This document shows positions 24,663-34,091 of a DNA stretch of 64,000 nucleotides, piece after piece. The notes under the pieces were generated by a model that had not been told where the DNA came from, did no database searches, and worked only from the letters and a program-made list of their open reading frames with translations. This DNA is from Streptomyces malachitofuscus. Lineage in GTDB: Bacteria; Actinomycetota; Actinomycetes; Streptomycetales; Streptomycetaceae. Each line of letters starts with the position of its first letter. Position 1 is the stretch's first letter. The stretch lies in the NCBI RefSeq assembly GCF_014650055.1, contig NZ_BMUF01000006.1, forward strand, positions 186,001 through 250,000, in the 5' to 3' direction. The position numbers and the translations under genes were made by a program.

Positions 24663-26353
24663 CGCAGATCGCACCGCCTGGTGAGGAGTTGGCCGGACGC
24701 ACCCCCGTCGGCGGACGCCGGGGCGGTCGTCGCCGTCACCGTCCAGTAGCAGCCGGGCTGCTGGAAGACATGCTCGGCGGTCACCGTGTACTGCGTGGCT
24801 CCGCTGCGCCGGAAGACCTGTCCGGCGCCGTCAGGGGACCCCGGCCCGCCCGGGGTGTCGCCCGTGAACCACCGGAGGTCGATCGACACCGGCCCGGTGC
24901 CGTCCGTGACGACGGTGACCGTGGTCGTGGCGGTGGTGGGGCCCGTCTGCCGGAACTCCGCCACGGTGACGTCCTTGACCGAGGGCGCGGCAGGGGCGGT
25001 GTCCATGGGGGAGGCGGCCGGGGTGCCGGGCTCGGTGGCCGGACCGGCGGGTGTGCCGGGTCCGGGGTCGGTGCCCGGGTCCGTCCCGGGGTCCGTGCCC
25101 GCGTCCGGTCCGGTGTCGGTGGCCGGGTCCGTGCCCGGGGCCGGCGCCGTTTCCGTGGCGGGGGCCGAGGGCTCGCCGGGGCCCGTGGAGGCGGGGTTGG
25201 AGGGGGAGGCCGTGGGAGCGCCGGCCGTCGGGGACGCGGACGGGGCGGTCGGGCCGGAGGTGACGTCCGGGTGGGCGCTCGTGGTGGCCAGGGCCTCGGC
25301 CGTACGCTCCTGCGGCCCGCCGGAGCCAGGGGGCGCCGCGTAGGCCAGCAGGATCGCCAGCAGCACCGCCGCTGCGGCGGCCAGCATCCCCGGCCCCGTG
25401 GGCGTCCAGGCCTGCGCCCAGCCCCGGTCCGGCGCCGGCCGCAGCACGGTACGGGCGGTGTCGGTCGTCGAGTGCCCCGGAGTGCGGGCCGACGGGAGAA
25501 GCAGAGGGAGCAGCGCCACCAGAGCGGCCAGCCGCCCGCGGCCCCGCTCCTCCCATCCGGGCCCGTACGCCGCGCCCGCGACCGCCTCCAGCTCGGCGAC
25601 GAACGCCTCGGCGTCCGCCGGCCGCCCCGCGGGTTCCTTGGCGAGCCCCCGGCGGACCAGCGACCGCACCGCCTCGGGCACCTCCGCCACCGGGACCGGC
25701 GCGTCGACGTGCCGCAGGGCGAGCTCGGCGATGTTGTCGCCCGCGTACGGCTTGCGGCCGGTGAGGCACTCGAAGAAGGTCGCCGTGGCGGCGTACACGT
25801 CGGTGGCCGGGGAGGCGGGTTCGCCGCGCCACTGTTCGGGCGCCATGTAGGCCGGCGTGCCCGCCACCCCGGCGCGCGCACTCGTGTCGACGGCGATCCC
25901 GAAGTCGACGAGCTTGGACGCGCCGTCGGGCGTGACCAGGACGTTCTCCGGCTTGTAGTCGCGGTGCACCACACCGGCCCGGTGCGCGTCGGCGAGGCCG
26001 AGCAGCGAACCCTTCAGGATCAGCAGCGCGGCCTCGGGATCAAGGGGCCCCTGACCGGCCAGCACCGCCCGCAAGGACACCCCGTCCACGAGTTCCATCA
26101 CGATGGCGGCCCCGTCCGGGCTCTCCACGTACTCGTACAGCCCGGCGACATACGGGCTGTCCAGCCCGCCGAGCAGCCGCGCCTCGGCGCGGAAGCCGTG
26201 CACGAAGCCCGGGCGGGTGTGCAGCGACTCGCTGAGGTACTTGACCGCGACCGGGACGCCGGTCCCCTCGTGCACCGCCAGCACCACGCGCCCGCTCGCA
26301 CCTGCGCCGAGCTCCAGCGACTCGCTGTACCCCGGAACCGTCCATGTGCTCAT
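24659..26353 (-). CDS. Transmembrane Ser/Thr protein kinase (Hanks type)
   Basis: A 564-residue eukaryotic-like kinase. The kinase domain (about 8-265) has the Gly-rich loop LGAGASGRVV, the ATP lysine K38 (VAVKYL), the catalytic HRDYKPEN (D132) and DFG (D150), then APEQW. Hydrophobic segments at about 275-288 and 321-340 precede a Pro/Thr/Ala-rich outer stalk (350-450) with repeated TDPG units, and a C-terminal extracellular domain of about 110 residues with two cysteines. There are no PASTA repeats, so its signal is not likely to be peptidoglycan in the usual way. ATG 26353 (MSTWTVPGYSE). Divergent from the ROK gene. Confidence 0.95.
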   Translation of the reverse strand: MSTWTVPGYSESLELGAGASGRVVLAVHEGTGVPVAVKYLSESLHTRPGFVHGFRAEARLLGGLDSPYVAGLYEYVESPDGAAIVMELVDGVSLRAVLAGQGPLDPEAALLILKGSLLGLADAHRAGVVHRDYKPENVLVTPDGASKLVDFGIAVDTSARAGVAGTPAYMAPEQWRGEPASPATDVYAATATFFECLTGRKPYAGDNIAELALRHVDAPVPVAEVPEAVRSLVRRGLAKEPAGRPADAEAFVAELEAVAGAAYGPGWEERGRGRLAALVALLPLLLPSARTPGHSTTDTARTVLRPAPDRGWAQAWTPTGPGMLAAAAAVLLAILLAYAAPPGSGGPQERTAEALATTSAHPDVTSGPTAPSASPTAGAPTASPSNPASTGPGEPSAPATETAPAPGTDPATDTGPDAGTDPGTDPGTDPGPGTPAGPATEPGTPAASPMDTAPAAPSVKDVTVAEFRQTGPTTATTTVTVVTDGTGPVSIDLRWFTGDTPGGPGSPDGAGQVFRRSGATQYTVTAEHVFQQPGCYWTVTATTAPASADGGASGQLLTRRCDLR

Positions 26354-26695
26354 CGAGATCCCCCCGGGGCCGGCCTCCGTCCCCCAGGAGTATCGCGCCA
26401 CTCCGGGGCATCCGGCCCTCGCGATGACAGACACACTTTCGGCCGCCGCGGTTGCGGTGCCGCCGGTGTCCGCGCACCGGCGGATTCCCGCACCCGAGCG
26501 CCCGTCCGTTCCCCCGGCGACGGTCGCCCGGGGTGCCGCGCGGGCACCCTTTGTCCTGTGAGTGGAAAAAGTAGGGGCCAATTCCTGCGAGACTTCTTCC
26601 CACCTCCGGCAAGCGCTGCTACTTTCCCATCCGAAGGAACGCCACACACGTGGCCGGAATCCGGCGCGCACAGCCGATGAGGCGGGGAGGGGCTC
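26354..26695. promoter_or_regulatory. Divergent promoter region, kinase / ROK regulator
   Basis: A 342-base stretch without a gene. Its right part has a locally A-rich segment with the inverted repeat listed at 26549-26571, the only clear signal I see. Confidence 0.5.
26549..26571. promoter_or_regulatory. Candidate ROK operator, site 1
   Basis: CTTTGTCC (26549-26556), 7-base spacer, GGAAAAAG (26564-26571): arms complementary at 7 of 8 positions. The same arms with the same spacing occur at 34069-34091 in front of the ThuA/DUF1080 gene. Located 125 bases upstream of the ROK start. Confidence 0.6.
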
Positions 26696-27886
26696 GTGAG
26701 ACGTATGACCGCGCGACCCGCCAACGCCCACCAGGCACGACTGCTCAGGTTGCTGCGCGACGGTGGCCCCAACTCCCGTGCCCAGCTGGGTGACCAGGTC
26801 GACCTCTCCCGGTCGAAACTGGCCGTGGAGGTGGACCGGCTGCTGGAGACGGAACTCGTCGTGGCCGACGGACTCGCCGCCTCGCGCGGCGGCCGGCGCT
26901 CCCACAACATCCGGCTCAACCCGCACCTGCGGTTCCTCGGCGTCGACATCGGCGCGACCTCGGTCGACGTCGCCGTCACCAACGCCGAACTGGAGATCCT
27001 CGGGCACATCAACCAGCCCATGGACGTACGCGAGGGACCGGTCGCGGTCTTCGAGCAAGTGCTGTCCATGGCCGCCAAGTTGAAGGCCTCGGGGCTCGCG
27101 GAGGGGTTCGACGGCGCCGGCATCGGCGTCCCGGGCCCGGTCCGCTTCCCCGAGGGCGTCCCGGTGGCTCCGCCGATCATGCCGGGCTGGGACGGCTTCC
27201 CCGTGCGGGAGGCGCTCAGCCAGGACCTCGGCTGTCCGGTCATGGTCGACAACGACGTGAACCTGATGGCCATGGGGGAGCAGCACGCGGGCGTCGCCCG
27301 CACCGTGCACGACTTCCTCGTCGTCAAGATCGGCACCGGCATCGGCTGCGGCATCGTCGTCGGCGGCGAGGTCTACCGCGGTACGACGGGCAGCGCGGGC
27401 GACATCGGGCACATCCAGGCCGTGCCCGACGGACGTCCGTGCGCCTGCGGCAACCGGGGCTGTCTGGAGGCGCACTTCTCCGGAGCGGCCCTCGCCCGGG
27501 ACGCCACCGAGGCCGCCCAGCAGCAGCTCTCCGCCGAACTCGCGAGCCGGCTGGAGGCGAACGGCACGCTCAGCGCCGTCGACGTCGCCGCCGCGGCCGC
27601 GGCCGGTGACGCCACCGCCCTCGATCTGATCCGCGAGGGCGGCAACCGCACCGGCCAGGTCATCGCCGGCCTGGTCAGCTTCTTCAACCCCGGCCTGGTG
27701 GTGATCGGCGGCGGGGTGACCGGCCTCGGCCACACGCTGCTCGCCGCGATCCGCACCCAGGTCTACCGCGGGTCGCTGCCCCTGGCCACGGGCAATCTGC
27801 CCATCGTCCTGGGGGAGTTGGGCCCCACCGCCGGAGTCATCGGCGGAGCCCGGCTCATCAGCGACCACCTGTTCTCACCCGCGTAA
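26696..27886 (+). CDS. ROK-family transcriptional regulator
   Basis: A 396-residue ROK repressor-type protein: winged helix-turn-helix at about 12-70 (GDQVDLSRSKLAVEVDRLLE), then the sugar-kinase-like fold with the phosphate loop VDIGATSVDVAV (83-94), VPGPV (145-149) and the zinc motif CACGNRGCLEAH (249-260; C249, C251, C256 with an upstream GHIQ). The DNA-binding domain marks it as a regulator rather than a glucokinase. GTG at 26696 follows GGGGAGG. It is followed by a ribose-type ABC transporter operon and likely responds to the sugar that operon imports. Confidence 0.95.
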   Translation: MRRMTARPANAHQARLLRLLRDGGPNSRAQLGDQVDLSRSKLAVEVDRLLETELVVADGLAASRGGRRSHNIRLNPHLRFLGVDIGATSVDVAVTNAELEILGHINQPMDVREGPVAVFEQVLSMAAKLKASGLAEGFDGAGIGVPGPVRFPEGVPVAPPIMPGWDGFPVREALSQDLGCPVMVDNDVNLMAMGEQHAGVARTVHDFLVVKIGTGIGCGIVVGGEVYRGTTGSAGDIGHIQAVPDGRPCACGNRGCLEAHFSGAALARDATEAAQQQLSAELASRLEANGTLSAVDVAAAAAAGDATALDLIREGGNRTGQVIAGLVSFFNPGLVVIGGGVTGLGHTLLAAIRTQVYRGSLPLATGNLPIVLGELGPTAGVIGGARLISDHLFSPA

Positions 27887-27905
27887 ACAGCACCCCCCGC
27901 CACAT

Positions 27906-27968
27906 CCGCACGGAACAGCACCGCACCCCGCCACACCCGCTCCACCGCACGGAACAGCACCGCACCCC
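27906..27968. repeat. 24-bp direct repeat upstream of ABC operon
   Basis: A perfect 24-base sequence beginning CCGCACGGAACAGCACCGCA is present at 27906-27929 and again at 27945-27968, with a shortened third relative (AAACAGCACCCC) at 27885-27896. It fills the gap between the ROK and ABC genes. Confidence 0.75.
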
Positions 27969-28028
27969 CGTCACCTCCGCCACAACCACCGTCAACAGGC
28001 GCCCGCCAACGCTCTGCTCCGCCCTGCC

Positions 28029-28042
28029 TGAAAACGCTTGCC
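28029..28042. promoter_or_regulatory. LacI-family-type operator before ABC operon
   Basis: TGAAAACGCTTGCC agrees with the generic LacI-family palindrome TGnAAnCGnTTnCA at all but the last fixed position. It ends 53 bases before the ABC ATPase start. The cognate LacI-type protein is not in the window. Confidence 0.45.
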
Positions 28043-28095
28043 CCGCAAGGGGATCGCCCTGACACCGGCCCGTACGCCCGCCGAGGGGAATCCGC

Positions 28096-29613
28096 ATGGC
28101 ACCAGAACCACCGCTGCTCAGCATGTCCGGCATCACCAAGTCCTTCCCCGGAGTCCGGGCCCTGGACGGCGTCGACCTCGACGTCCAGGCGGGCGAGGTG
28201 CACTGCCTGCTCGGCCAGAACGGCGCCGGGAAGTCCACCCTGATCAAGGTGCTGGCCGGCGCCCACCAGCCCGACTCGGGCACCATCCGCTGGCGCGGCG
28301 ACGACGTCACCCTGCGCTCGCCGATCGCCGCCATGCGTCTCGGCATCGCCACCATCTACCAGGAACTCGACCTGGTGGAACACCTGTCCGTCGCCGAGAA
28401 CGTCCACCTCGGCCACGAACCCACCACCGCCGGCTTCGTCGTACGGGGGAGGGCCGCCAGGGCGTCGACCGCCGAACTCCTCAAGCGGCTCGGACACCCG
28501 GAGGTCGACCCGGCCCGGCTGGTCGGGGACCTGTCCGCGGCCCAGCAGCAGATCGTGTCGATGGCACGGGCGCTCTCCCACGACGTACGACTCATCGTGA
28601 TGGACGAGCCGTCCGCCGCGCTCGACCCGGACGAGGTCGACAACCTCTTCCGGATCGTCGGGGACCTCACCGCCGACGGGGTCGCCGTCGTCTACATCTC
28701 GCACCGTCTGGAGGAGATCCGGCGCATCGGCGACCGGGTCACCGTCCTCAAGGACGGCCGGGCCGTGGCCGGCGGACTGCCCGCCAAGTCGACGCCCACC
28801 CGTGAGGTGGTCGCGCTGATGACGGGACGCAATGTCGAGTACGTCTTCCCGGAGCGGCCCACCGCGCCGCCGGACGGCGAACCGGTGCTGACCGTCGAAG
28901 GACTGTCCCGCCGGGGCGAGTTCGCCCCGCTCGACCTAGAGGTGCGCCCCGGGGAGATCGTCGGACTCGCCGGACTCGTCGGCTCGGGACGCTCCGAGAT
29001 CCTGGAGACGATCTACGGCGCCCGCAAGCCCGACACCGGCCGGGTCCTCGTCGACGGCCGGCCGCTGAAGCCGGGCAGCGTGCGGGCCGCCGTACGCGCC
29101 GGGCTCGGGCTCGCCCCCGAGGAACGCAAGGCGCAGGCCCTGCTCATGCTGGAGTCCGTCACCCGCAACGTGTCGGTCTCCTCCATGTCGCGCTTCGCGA
29201 GGGCCGGCTGGATCGACCGCGGCGCCGAACTGGGGGCGGCGCGCGCGGCGGTCCGCGAACTGTCCCTGCGGCCCGACAACCCCGACGTGCCCGTGCGCAC
29301 CCTGTCCGGCGGCAACCAGCAGAAGGCCGTGCTCGCCCGCTGGCTGCTGCGCGGCTGCCGGGTGCTGCTGCTCGACGAACCCACCCGCGGCGTCGACGTC
29401 GGCGCCCGCGCCGAACTGTACGCGGTCGTCCGCCGGCTGGCGGACGAGGGCCTCGCCGTGCTGCTGGTCTCCAGCGAGGTGCCCGAGGTCCTGGGCCTCG
29501 CCGACCGCGTCCTGGTGCTGCGCGAGGGCGACGTCGTCCACACGGCGCCCGCCCGCGAGCTCGACGAACACCGTGTACTCGACCTGGTCATGGAAGGAAG
29601 CCCGGCGTCATGA
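28096..29613 (+). CDS. Sugar ABC transporter ATP-binding protein (RbsA-type, duplicated ATPase)
   Basis: A 505-residue double ATPase of the ribose/xylose/galactose importer class. The first half has Walker A GQNGAGKST (about 37-45), a degenerate signature LSAAQQQIVSMA, and Walker B LIVMDEP; the second half has a modified Walker A LVGSGRSE, signature LSGGNQQKAVLARWL and Walker B VLLLDEPTRG. ATG 28096 follows GAGGGGA. It drives import through the permease that overlaps its stop. The substrate is a sugar or polyol, not defined by the ATPase. Confidence 0.95.
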   Translation: MAPEPPLLSMSGITKSFPGVRALDGVDLDVQAGEVHCLLGQNGAGKSTLIKVLAGAHQPDSGTIRWRGDDVTLRSPIAAMRLGIATIYQELDLVEHLSVAENVHLGHEPTTAGFVVRGRAARASTAELLKRLGHPEVDPARLVGDLSAAQQQIVSMARALSHDVRLIVMDEPSAALDPDEVDNLFRIVGDLTADGVAVVYISHRLEEIRRIGDRVTVLKDGRAVAGGLPAKSTPTREVVALMTGRNVEYVFPERPTAPPDGEPVLTVEGLSRRGEFAPLDLEVRPGEIVGLAGLVGSGRSEILETIYGARKPDTGRVLVDGRPLKPGSVRAAVRAGLGLAPEERKAQALLMLESVTRNVSVSSMSRFARAGWIDRGAELGAARAAVRELSLRPDNPDVPVRTLSGGNQQKAVLARWLLRGCRVLLLDEPTRGVDVGARAELYAVVRRLADEGLAVLLVSSEVPEVLGLADRVLVLREGDVVHTAPARELDEHRVLDLVMEGSPAS

Positions 29614-30629
29614 CGCAGAACGTCTCCCCGCCGCGGGACAGCACCGGAAAGGTGCCGTCGGCCGCCGAACAGCCCGCCTGGCGCGCCGTGTTGTTCCGCG
29701 CCGACGTCCGCACGATGTCGCTGCTCGGCGTACTCGCCGTACTGATCCTGATCGGCGGCATCACCAAACCGGACCAGTTCCTGGACACCCGCAACCTCCA
29801 GCTGGTCCTCACCCAGGCCTCCGTCATCGGTGTCGTCACCGTCGGCATGACCTTCGTCATCATCTCCGGCGGCATCGACCTGTCGGTCGGCGCGATCGTC
29901 GCCCTCTCCTCGGTGTGGGCGACCACGGTCGCCACCCAGGAGTTCGGCTTCGCGGGCATCCTCTTCACCGCCGTCCTCGTCGGACTGGGGTGCGGACTGG
30001 TCAACGGGGTGCTCATCGCGTACGGCGGGATGGTCCCGTTCATCGCCACCCTCGCCATGCTCGCCTCGGCCCGCGGCCTCGCCCTGCAGATCACCGACGG
30101 GCGGACGCAGATCGTCACCGTCGACGGGGTCCTCGACCTCGGCGAGCGGGACTCCTACATCCTCGGCATCCCGCCGCTGGTCCTGGTGTTCGCGGCGGTC
30201 ACCGTCATCGGCTGGCTGCTCCTCAACCGGACCACCTTCGGCCGCCGCTCCGTCGCCGTCGGCGGCAACGCGGAGGCCGCCCGGCTCGCCGGCATCGACG
30301 TACGCCGCCAACGGCTCTACCTCTACCTGCTGTCGGGGCTGTGCTGCGGCATCGCCGCCTTCCTGCTGATCGTCCTGGCCGGCTCCGGCCAGAACACCAA
30401 CGGAAACCTCTACGAACTCGACGCCATCGCCGCCGCGATCATCGGCGGCACCCTGCTCACCGGGGGCCGCGGCACCATCGTCGGCTCCGTCCTCGGCGTC
30501 CTGATCTTCACCACCATCACCAACATCTTCGCCCTGAACAACCTGCAGAGCGACGTCCAGCAGATCGCCAAGGGCGCGATCATCGTCGCCGCCGTGCTGG
30601 TCCAGCGCCGTACCGCGAGCACGACCTAG
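29610..30629 (+). CDS. Sugar ABC transporter permease (RbsC-type)
   Basis: A 339-residue membrane permease of the BPD_transp_2 family with about nine to ten segments. Typical blocks: VGMTFVIISGGIDLSVGAI, AYGGMVPFIATLAMLASARG, and the cytoplasmic coupling region RRSVAVGGNAEAARLAGIDV, followed by AIAAAIIGGTLLTGGRG. The ATG overlaps the ATPase stop (ATGA), giving tight coupling; the binding protein follows after 16 bases. Confidence 0.95.
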   Translation: MTQNVSPPRDSTGKVPSAAEQPAWRAVLFRADVRTMSLLGVLAVLILIGGITKPDQFLDTRNLQLVLTQASVIGVVTVGMTFVIISGGIDLSVGAIVALSSVWATTVATQEFGFAGILFTAVLVGLGCGLVNGVLIAYGGMVPFIATLAMLASARGLALQITDGRTQIVTVDGVLDLGERDSYILGIPPLVLVFAAVTVIGWLLLNRTTFGRRSVAVGGNAEAARLAGIDVRRQRLYLYLLSGLCCGIAAFLLIVLAGSGQNTNGNLYELDAIAAAIIGGTLLTGGRGTIVGSVLGVLIFTTITNIFALNNLQSDVQQIAKGAIIVAAVLVQRRTASTT

Positions 30630-30645
30630 GAAAGGGTTCACCGCC

Positions 30646-31692
30646 ATGCCAGAGACACCTTTCGCCAGCCGCAGAGGACTGCTCTTCGGAGCGGCCGCCG
30701 TATCCGCCGGCGTGTTCGTCACCGGATGCACGAGCAACGAGTCCAGCGACGACGAGCCGGCCGCCAAGGACCAGCCCGCCGCCGACGACAAGCCCGGCAA
30801 GCCCGTCACCATCGGCTTCGCCGGACCGCAGGCCGACCACGGCTGGCTCAACGCCATCAACGACAACGCCAAGAAGCGCGCCGAGAAGTACTCGGACGTC
30901 ACCCTGGAGATCACCGAGGGCTCCAACGACACCGCCCAGCAGATCGGCCAGATCGAGACCCTCATCAACAAGAAGGTCGACGTCCTGGTGATCCTGCCCG
31001 CCGACGGCAAGGCGCTCACCCAGGTCGGTCTGAAGGCGATGCGCGCCGGCATCCCGGTCGTCAACCTCGACCGGATCTTCAACACCCCCCAGGCCTACCG
31101 CTGCTGGATCGGCGGCGACAACTACGGCATGGGCCTCAACGCCGGCCACTACATCGGCGAGAAGCTCAAGGACAAGCAGAACGCCAAGGTCGTCGAGCTG
31201 GCCGGCCTGGACAACCTGGAGCTGACCAAGCAGCGCACCCAGGGCTTCGACGACGCCCTGAAGAACTACCCCAACATCAAGAAGGTGGCCCGCCAGGCCG
31301 CCGAGTTCACCGTCGAGTCCGGCCAGGCCAAGATGGCCCAGCTGCTCCAGGCCCAGTCGCAGATCGACGCGCTGTGGAACCACGACGACGACCAGGGCGT
31401 GGGCGCGCTGCGCGCCATCGACCAGGCCGGGCGCGACGAGTTCCTGATGGTGGGCGGCGCGGGCGCGCTCTCCGCCTTCGAGGCCATCAAGGCCGACAAC
31501 GGTGTCCTGAAGGCCACCGTCCTGTACCCGCCGACCATGGCCGCCTCCGCGATCGACCTCGCCCGCGCCCTCGGCCAGGGCAAGGGCGTCGGCGGCCTCG
31601 CCGAGTTCGAGATCCCTTCGTCGGTGACCTGCTACTCGGCCGTCGTCGACAAGGAGAACGTGGACCAGTACATGTCCACCGGCTTCAAGTGA
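30646..31692 (+). CDS. Sugar ABC transporter substrate-binding lipoprotein
   Basis: A 348-residue periplasmic-binding-protein-like domain 4 lipoprotein. The signal has a twin-arginine start (SRRGLLFGAA) and a lipobox ending at C28 (FVTGC), so it may be a Tat-exported lipoprotein. The mature part shows QADHGWLNAINDNA, NLDRIFNT and WNHDDDQGVGAL, typical of ribose/xylose-binding relatives. It captures the sugar for the transporter encoded upstream. The ribosome site is AGGAAAGG. An intercistronic hairpin follows the stop and may raise its expression above the downstream genes. Confidence 0.95.
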   Translation: MPETPFASRRGLLFGAAAVSAGVFVTGCTSNESSDDEPAAKDQPAADDKPGKPVTIGFAGPQADHGWLNAINDNAKKRAEKYSDVTLEITEGSNDTAQQIGQIETLINKKVDVLVILPADGKALTQVGLKAMRAGIPVVNLDRIFNTPQAYRCWIGGDNYGMGLNAGHYIGEKLKDKQNAKVVELAGLDNLELTKQRTQGFDDALKNYPNIKKVARQAAEFTVESGQAKMAQLLQAQSQIDALWNHDDDQGVGALRAIDQAGRDEFLMVGGAGALSAFEAIKADNGVLKATVLYPPTMAASAIDLARALGQGKGVGGLAEFEIPSSVTCYSAVVDKENVDQYMSTGFK

Positions 31693-31695
31693 GGA

Positions 31696-31734
31696 GCCCC
31701 GCCCCACGGGCCTGACCAGCCCACCGGGCGGGGC
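31696..31734 (+). terminator. Hairpin after the substrate-binding protein gene
   Basis: Arms GCCCCGCCC (31696-31704) and GGGCGGGGC (31726-31734), 9 bp, 3 bases after the stop. It may be a partial terminator or an mRNA-stabilising hairpin, because the operon seems to continue. Confidence 0.65.
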
Positions 31735-31771
31735 CCACCCCGCCCGACACGACGACGAGGAGGACATCCGA

Positions 31772-32980
31772 ATGGCACAGCCGCAAGCGTCCGAAGGGGA
31801 TCGGACGGGTAAGCCACCGCTGCGCATCGGCATGGTCGGTTACGCCTTCATGGGCGCCGCCCACTCCCAGGGCTGGCGCACCGCGGGCCGCGTCTTCGAC
31901 CTGCCGCTCAGCCCCGAACTGGCCGTGATCTGCGGCCGGGACGCCGACGCCGTGCGCGCGGCGGCGGACCGGCACGGCTGGGCGGAGGCCGAGACCGACT
32001 GGCATGCCCTTATCCAGCGGGACGACATCGACCTCGTCGACATCTGCACCCCCGGTGACAGCCACGCCGAGATCGCGCTGGCCGCCCTCGCCGCGGGCAA
32101 GCACGTGCTGTGCGAAAAACCCCTCGCCAACACCGTGGCCGAGGCCGAGGCGATGGCCCGCGCCGCCGAGGAGGGCCGCTCGCGCGGCCAGCTGGCGATG
32201 GTCGGCTTCAACTACCGCCGGGTCCCGGCGACCGCGCTGGCCCGGCGGATGGTGGCCGAGGGCCGGATCGGCACCCTGCGGCACGTCCGGGTGGCGTACC
32301 TGCAGGACTGGCTGGTCGACCCCGCCTTCCCGCTCACCTGGCGGCTGCGCCGGGAGCACGCCGGCTCCGGCTCGCTCGGCGACCTCGGCGCGCACATCGT
32401 CGACCTGGCGCAGTACCTGGCCGGCGAGCAGCTCGCGGGCGTCTCCGCGCTCACCGAGACGTTCGTGCGGGAGCGGCCGCTGCCGAACGCCCCCAGCAGC
32501 GGCCTGGCCGCCGTCTCCGCCGCCGGCACCGGACAGGTCACCGTCGACGACGCCGCCCTGTTCACCGGCCGCTTCACCTCCGGCGCCCTCGCTTCCTTCG
32601 AGGCCACCCGGTACGCCACCGGACGCAAGAACGCCCTGCGCATCGAACTCAACGGCGAACGCGGGTCGTTGGCCTTCGACCTGGAGCGGCTCAACGAGCT
32701 GGAGTTCCACGACGGCACCGAGCCGGCGACCCACGCCGGATTCCGGCGCATCCTCGTCACCGAACCCGACCACCCCTACCTCGAGGCGTGGTGGCCGCCG
32801 GGCCACGGCCTCGGCTATGAGCACACCTTCGTGCACCAGGCCCGCGACCTGGTCCACGCGGTGGCCGAGGGCCGGGGCCCCGACCCCTCCTTCGCCGACG
32901 GGCTGCAGGTGCAGCGCGTCCTGGCGGCGGTGGAGGAGAGTGCCGAGAAGAACTCCGTCTACACACCGATCGCCGCCTGA
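31772..32980 (+). CDS. Gfo/Idh/MocA-family oxidoreductase
   Basis: A 402-residue NAD(P)-dependent sugar or polyol dehydrogenase. The Rossmann start is [11 protein letters not shown] (18-28), and the family's EKP motif is present in LCEKPLANT. Catalytic-region residues are expected in [14 protein letters not shown]. It probably oxidises a hydroxyl of the sugar imported by the upstream ABC system, for example at C3 of a hexose or on inositol. ATG 31772 follows GAGGAGG. A TIM-barrel isomerase follows after 14 bases, a pairing common in ketosugar and inositol catabolism. Confidence 0.92.
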   Translation: MAQPQASEGDRTGKPPLRIGMVGYAFMGAAHSQGWRTAGRVFDLPLSPELAVICGRDADAVRAAADRHGWAEAETDWHALIQRDDIDLVDICTPGDSHAEIALAALAAGKHVLCEKPLANTVAEAEAMARAAEEGRSRGQLAMVGFNYRRVPATALARRMVAEGRIGTLRHVRVAYLQDWLVDPAFPLTWRLRREHAGSGSLGDLGAHIVDLAQYLAGEQLAGVSALTETFVRERPLPNAPSSGLAAVSAAGTGQVTVDDAALFTGRFTSGALASFEATRYATGRKNALRIELNGERGSLAFDLERLNELEFHDGTEPATHAGFRRILVTEPDHPYLEAWWPPGHGLGYEHTFVHQARDLVHAVAEGRGPDPSFADGLQVQRVLAAVEESAEKNSVYTPIAA

Positions 32981-32994
32981 GAGGACGGACACGC

Positions 32995-33993
32995 ATGCCG
33001 CGCAACTTCACGCTCTTCACCGGCCAATGGGCCGACCTGCCGCTGGAGGAGGTCTGCCGACTCGCCCGCGACTTCGGCTACGACGGACTCGAACTCGCCT
33101 GCTGGGGTGACCACTTCGAGGTGGACAAGGCCCTCGCCGACCCCTCCTACGTCGCCTCCCGCCACCAGCTGCTCGACAAGTACGGGCTGAAGTGCTGGGC
33201 GATCTCCAACCACCTCGTCGGACAGGCGGTCTGCGACGCCATCATCGACGAACGCCATCAGGCCATCCTGCCCGCCCGCATCTGGGGCGACGGCGAACCC
33301 GAGGGCGTACGGCAGCGGGCCGCCGCCGAGATCAAGGACACCGCGCGCGCCGCGGCCCTCCTCGGCGTCGACACCGTCATCGGCTTCACCGGCTCCGCCA
33401 TCTGGCACCTCGTCGCCATGTTCCCGCCCGCCCCCGAGTCGATGATCGAGCGCGGCTACGAGGACTTCGCCGAGCGGTGGAACCCGATCCTGGACGTCTT
33501 CGACGCCGAGGGCGTGCGCTTCGCCCACGAGGTCCACCCCAGCGAGATCGCCTACGACTACTGGACCACCGTCCGCGCCCTGGAGGCGGTCGGCCGGCGG
33601 CCCGCCTTCGGCCTCAACTTCGACCCCTCCCACTTCGTGTGGCAGGACCTCGACCCGGTCGGCTTCCTGTGGGACTTCCGCGACCGGATCTACCACGTCG
33701 ACTGCAAGGAGGCCCGCAAGCGCCTCGACGGCCGCAACGGCCGCCTCGGTTCCCACCTGCCCTGGGGCGACCCCCGGCGCGGCTGGGACTTCGTCTCCGC
33801 CGGCCACGGGGACGTCCCGTGGGAGGACGTCTTCCGCATGCTGCGCTCCATCGACTACCGGGGCCCCGTGTCCGTCGAGTGGGAGGACGCGGGCATGGAC
33901 CGGCTCCAGGGCGCCCCGGAGGCGCTGAACCGTCTCAAGGCCTTCGACTTCGAGCCGCCCAGCGCCTCCTTCGACGCCGCGTTCAACAGCTGA
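32995..33993 (+). CDS. Sugar phosphate isomerase/epimerase (AP endonuclease 2-type TIM barrel)
   Basis: A 332-residue TIM-barrel protein of the xylose-isomerase-like family. Metal-binding positions are visible as [13 protein letters not shown] (Glu), [10 protein letters not shown] (Asp/His), YHVDCKEA (Asp/His) and VEWEDAGMD (Glu near the end). It should interconvert keto and aldo forms, or epimerise, the product of the Gfo/Idh enzyme just upstream. The ATG at 32995 follows GAGAGGAC. Last gene before a hairpin, so the ABC-to-isomerase set looks like one unit. Confidence 0.93.
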   Translation: MPRNFTLFTGQWADLPLEEVCRLARDFGYDGLELACWGDHFEVDKALADPSYVASRHQLLDKYGLKCWAISNHLVGQAVCDAIIDERHQAILPARIWGDGEPEGVRQRAAAEIKDTARAAALLGVDTVIGFTGSAIWHLVAMFPPAPESMIERGYEDFAERWNPILDVFDAEGVRFAHEVHPSEIAYDYWTTVRALEAVGRRPAFGLNFDPSHFVWQDLDPVGFLWDFRDRIYHVDCKEARKRLDGRNGRLGSHLPWGDPRRGWDFVSAGHGDVPWEDVFRMLRSIDYRGPVSVEWEDAGMDRLQGAPEALNRLKAFDFEPPSASFDAAFNS

Positions 33994-34020
33994 CCGCAGG
34001 ACCGACAGCAGGTCGGGGAC

Positions 34021-34047
34021 GGGGGCCGGCGACAGCGCCGGTCCCCG
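34021..34047 (+). terminator. Terminator hairpin after the isomerase gene
   Basis: GGGGCCGGC and GCCGGTCCCC can pair over about 9-10 bases with a short loop, 28 bases after the stop. Confidence 0.6.
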
Positions 34048-34068
34048 GTCCGCCCTGCCCGCGTCCCG

Positions 34069-34091
34069 CTTTGTCCTGAGTTGGGAAAAAG
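34069..34091. promoter_or_regulatory. Candidate ROK operator, site 2
   Basis: CTTTGTCC (34069-34076), 7-base spacer, GGAAAAAG (34084-34091). Both arms and the spacer length are identical to those of site 1 at 26549-26571. It lies 180 bases upstream of the ThuA/DUF1080 gene. Confidence 0.6.

Noticed and set aside
26696..27886. Glucokinase
   Set aside because: The ROK fold is present, but an N-terminal winged helix-turn-helix marks it as a regulator.
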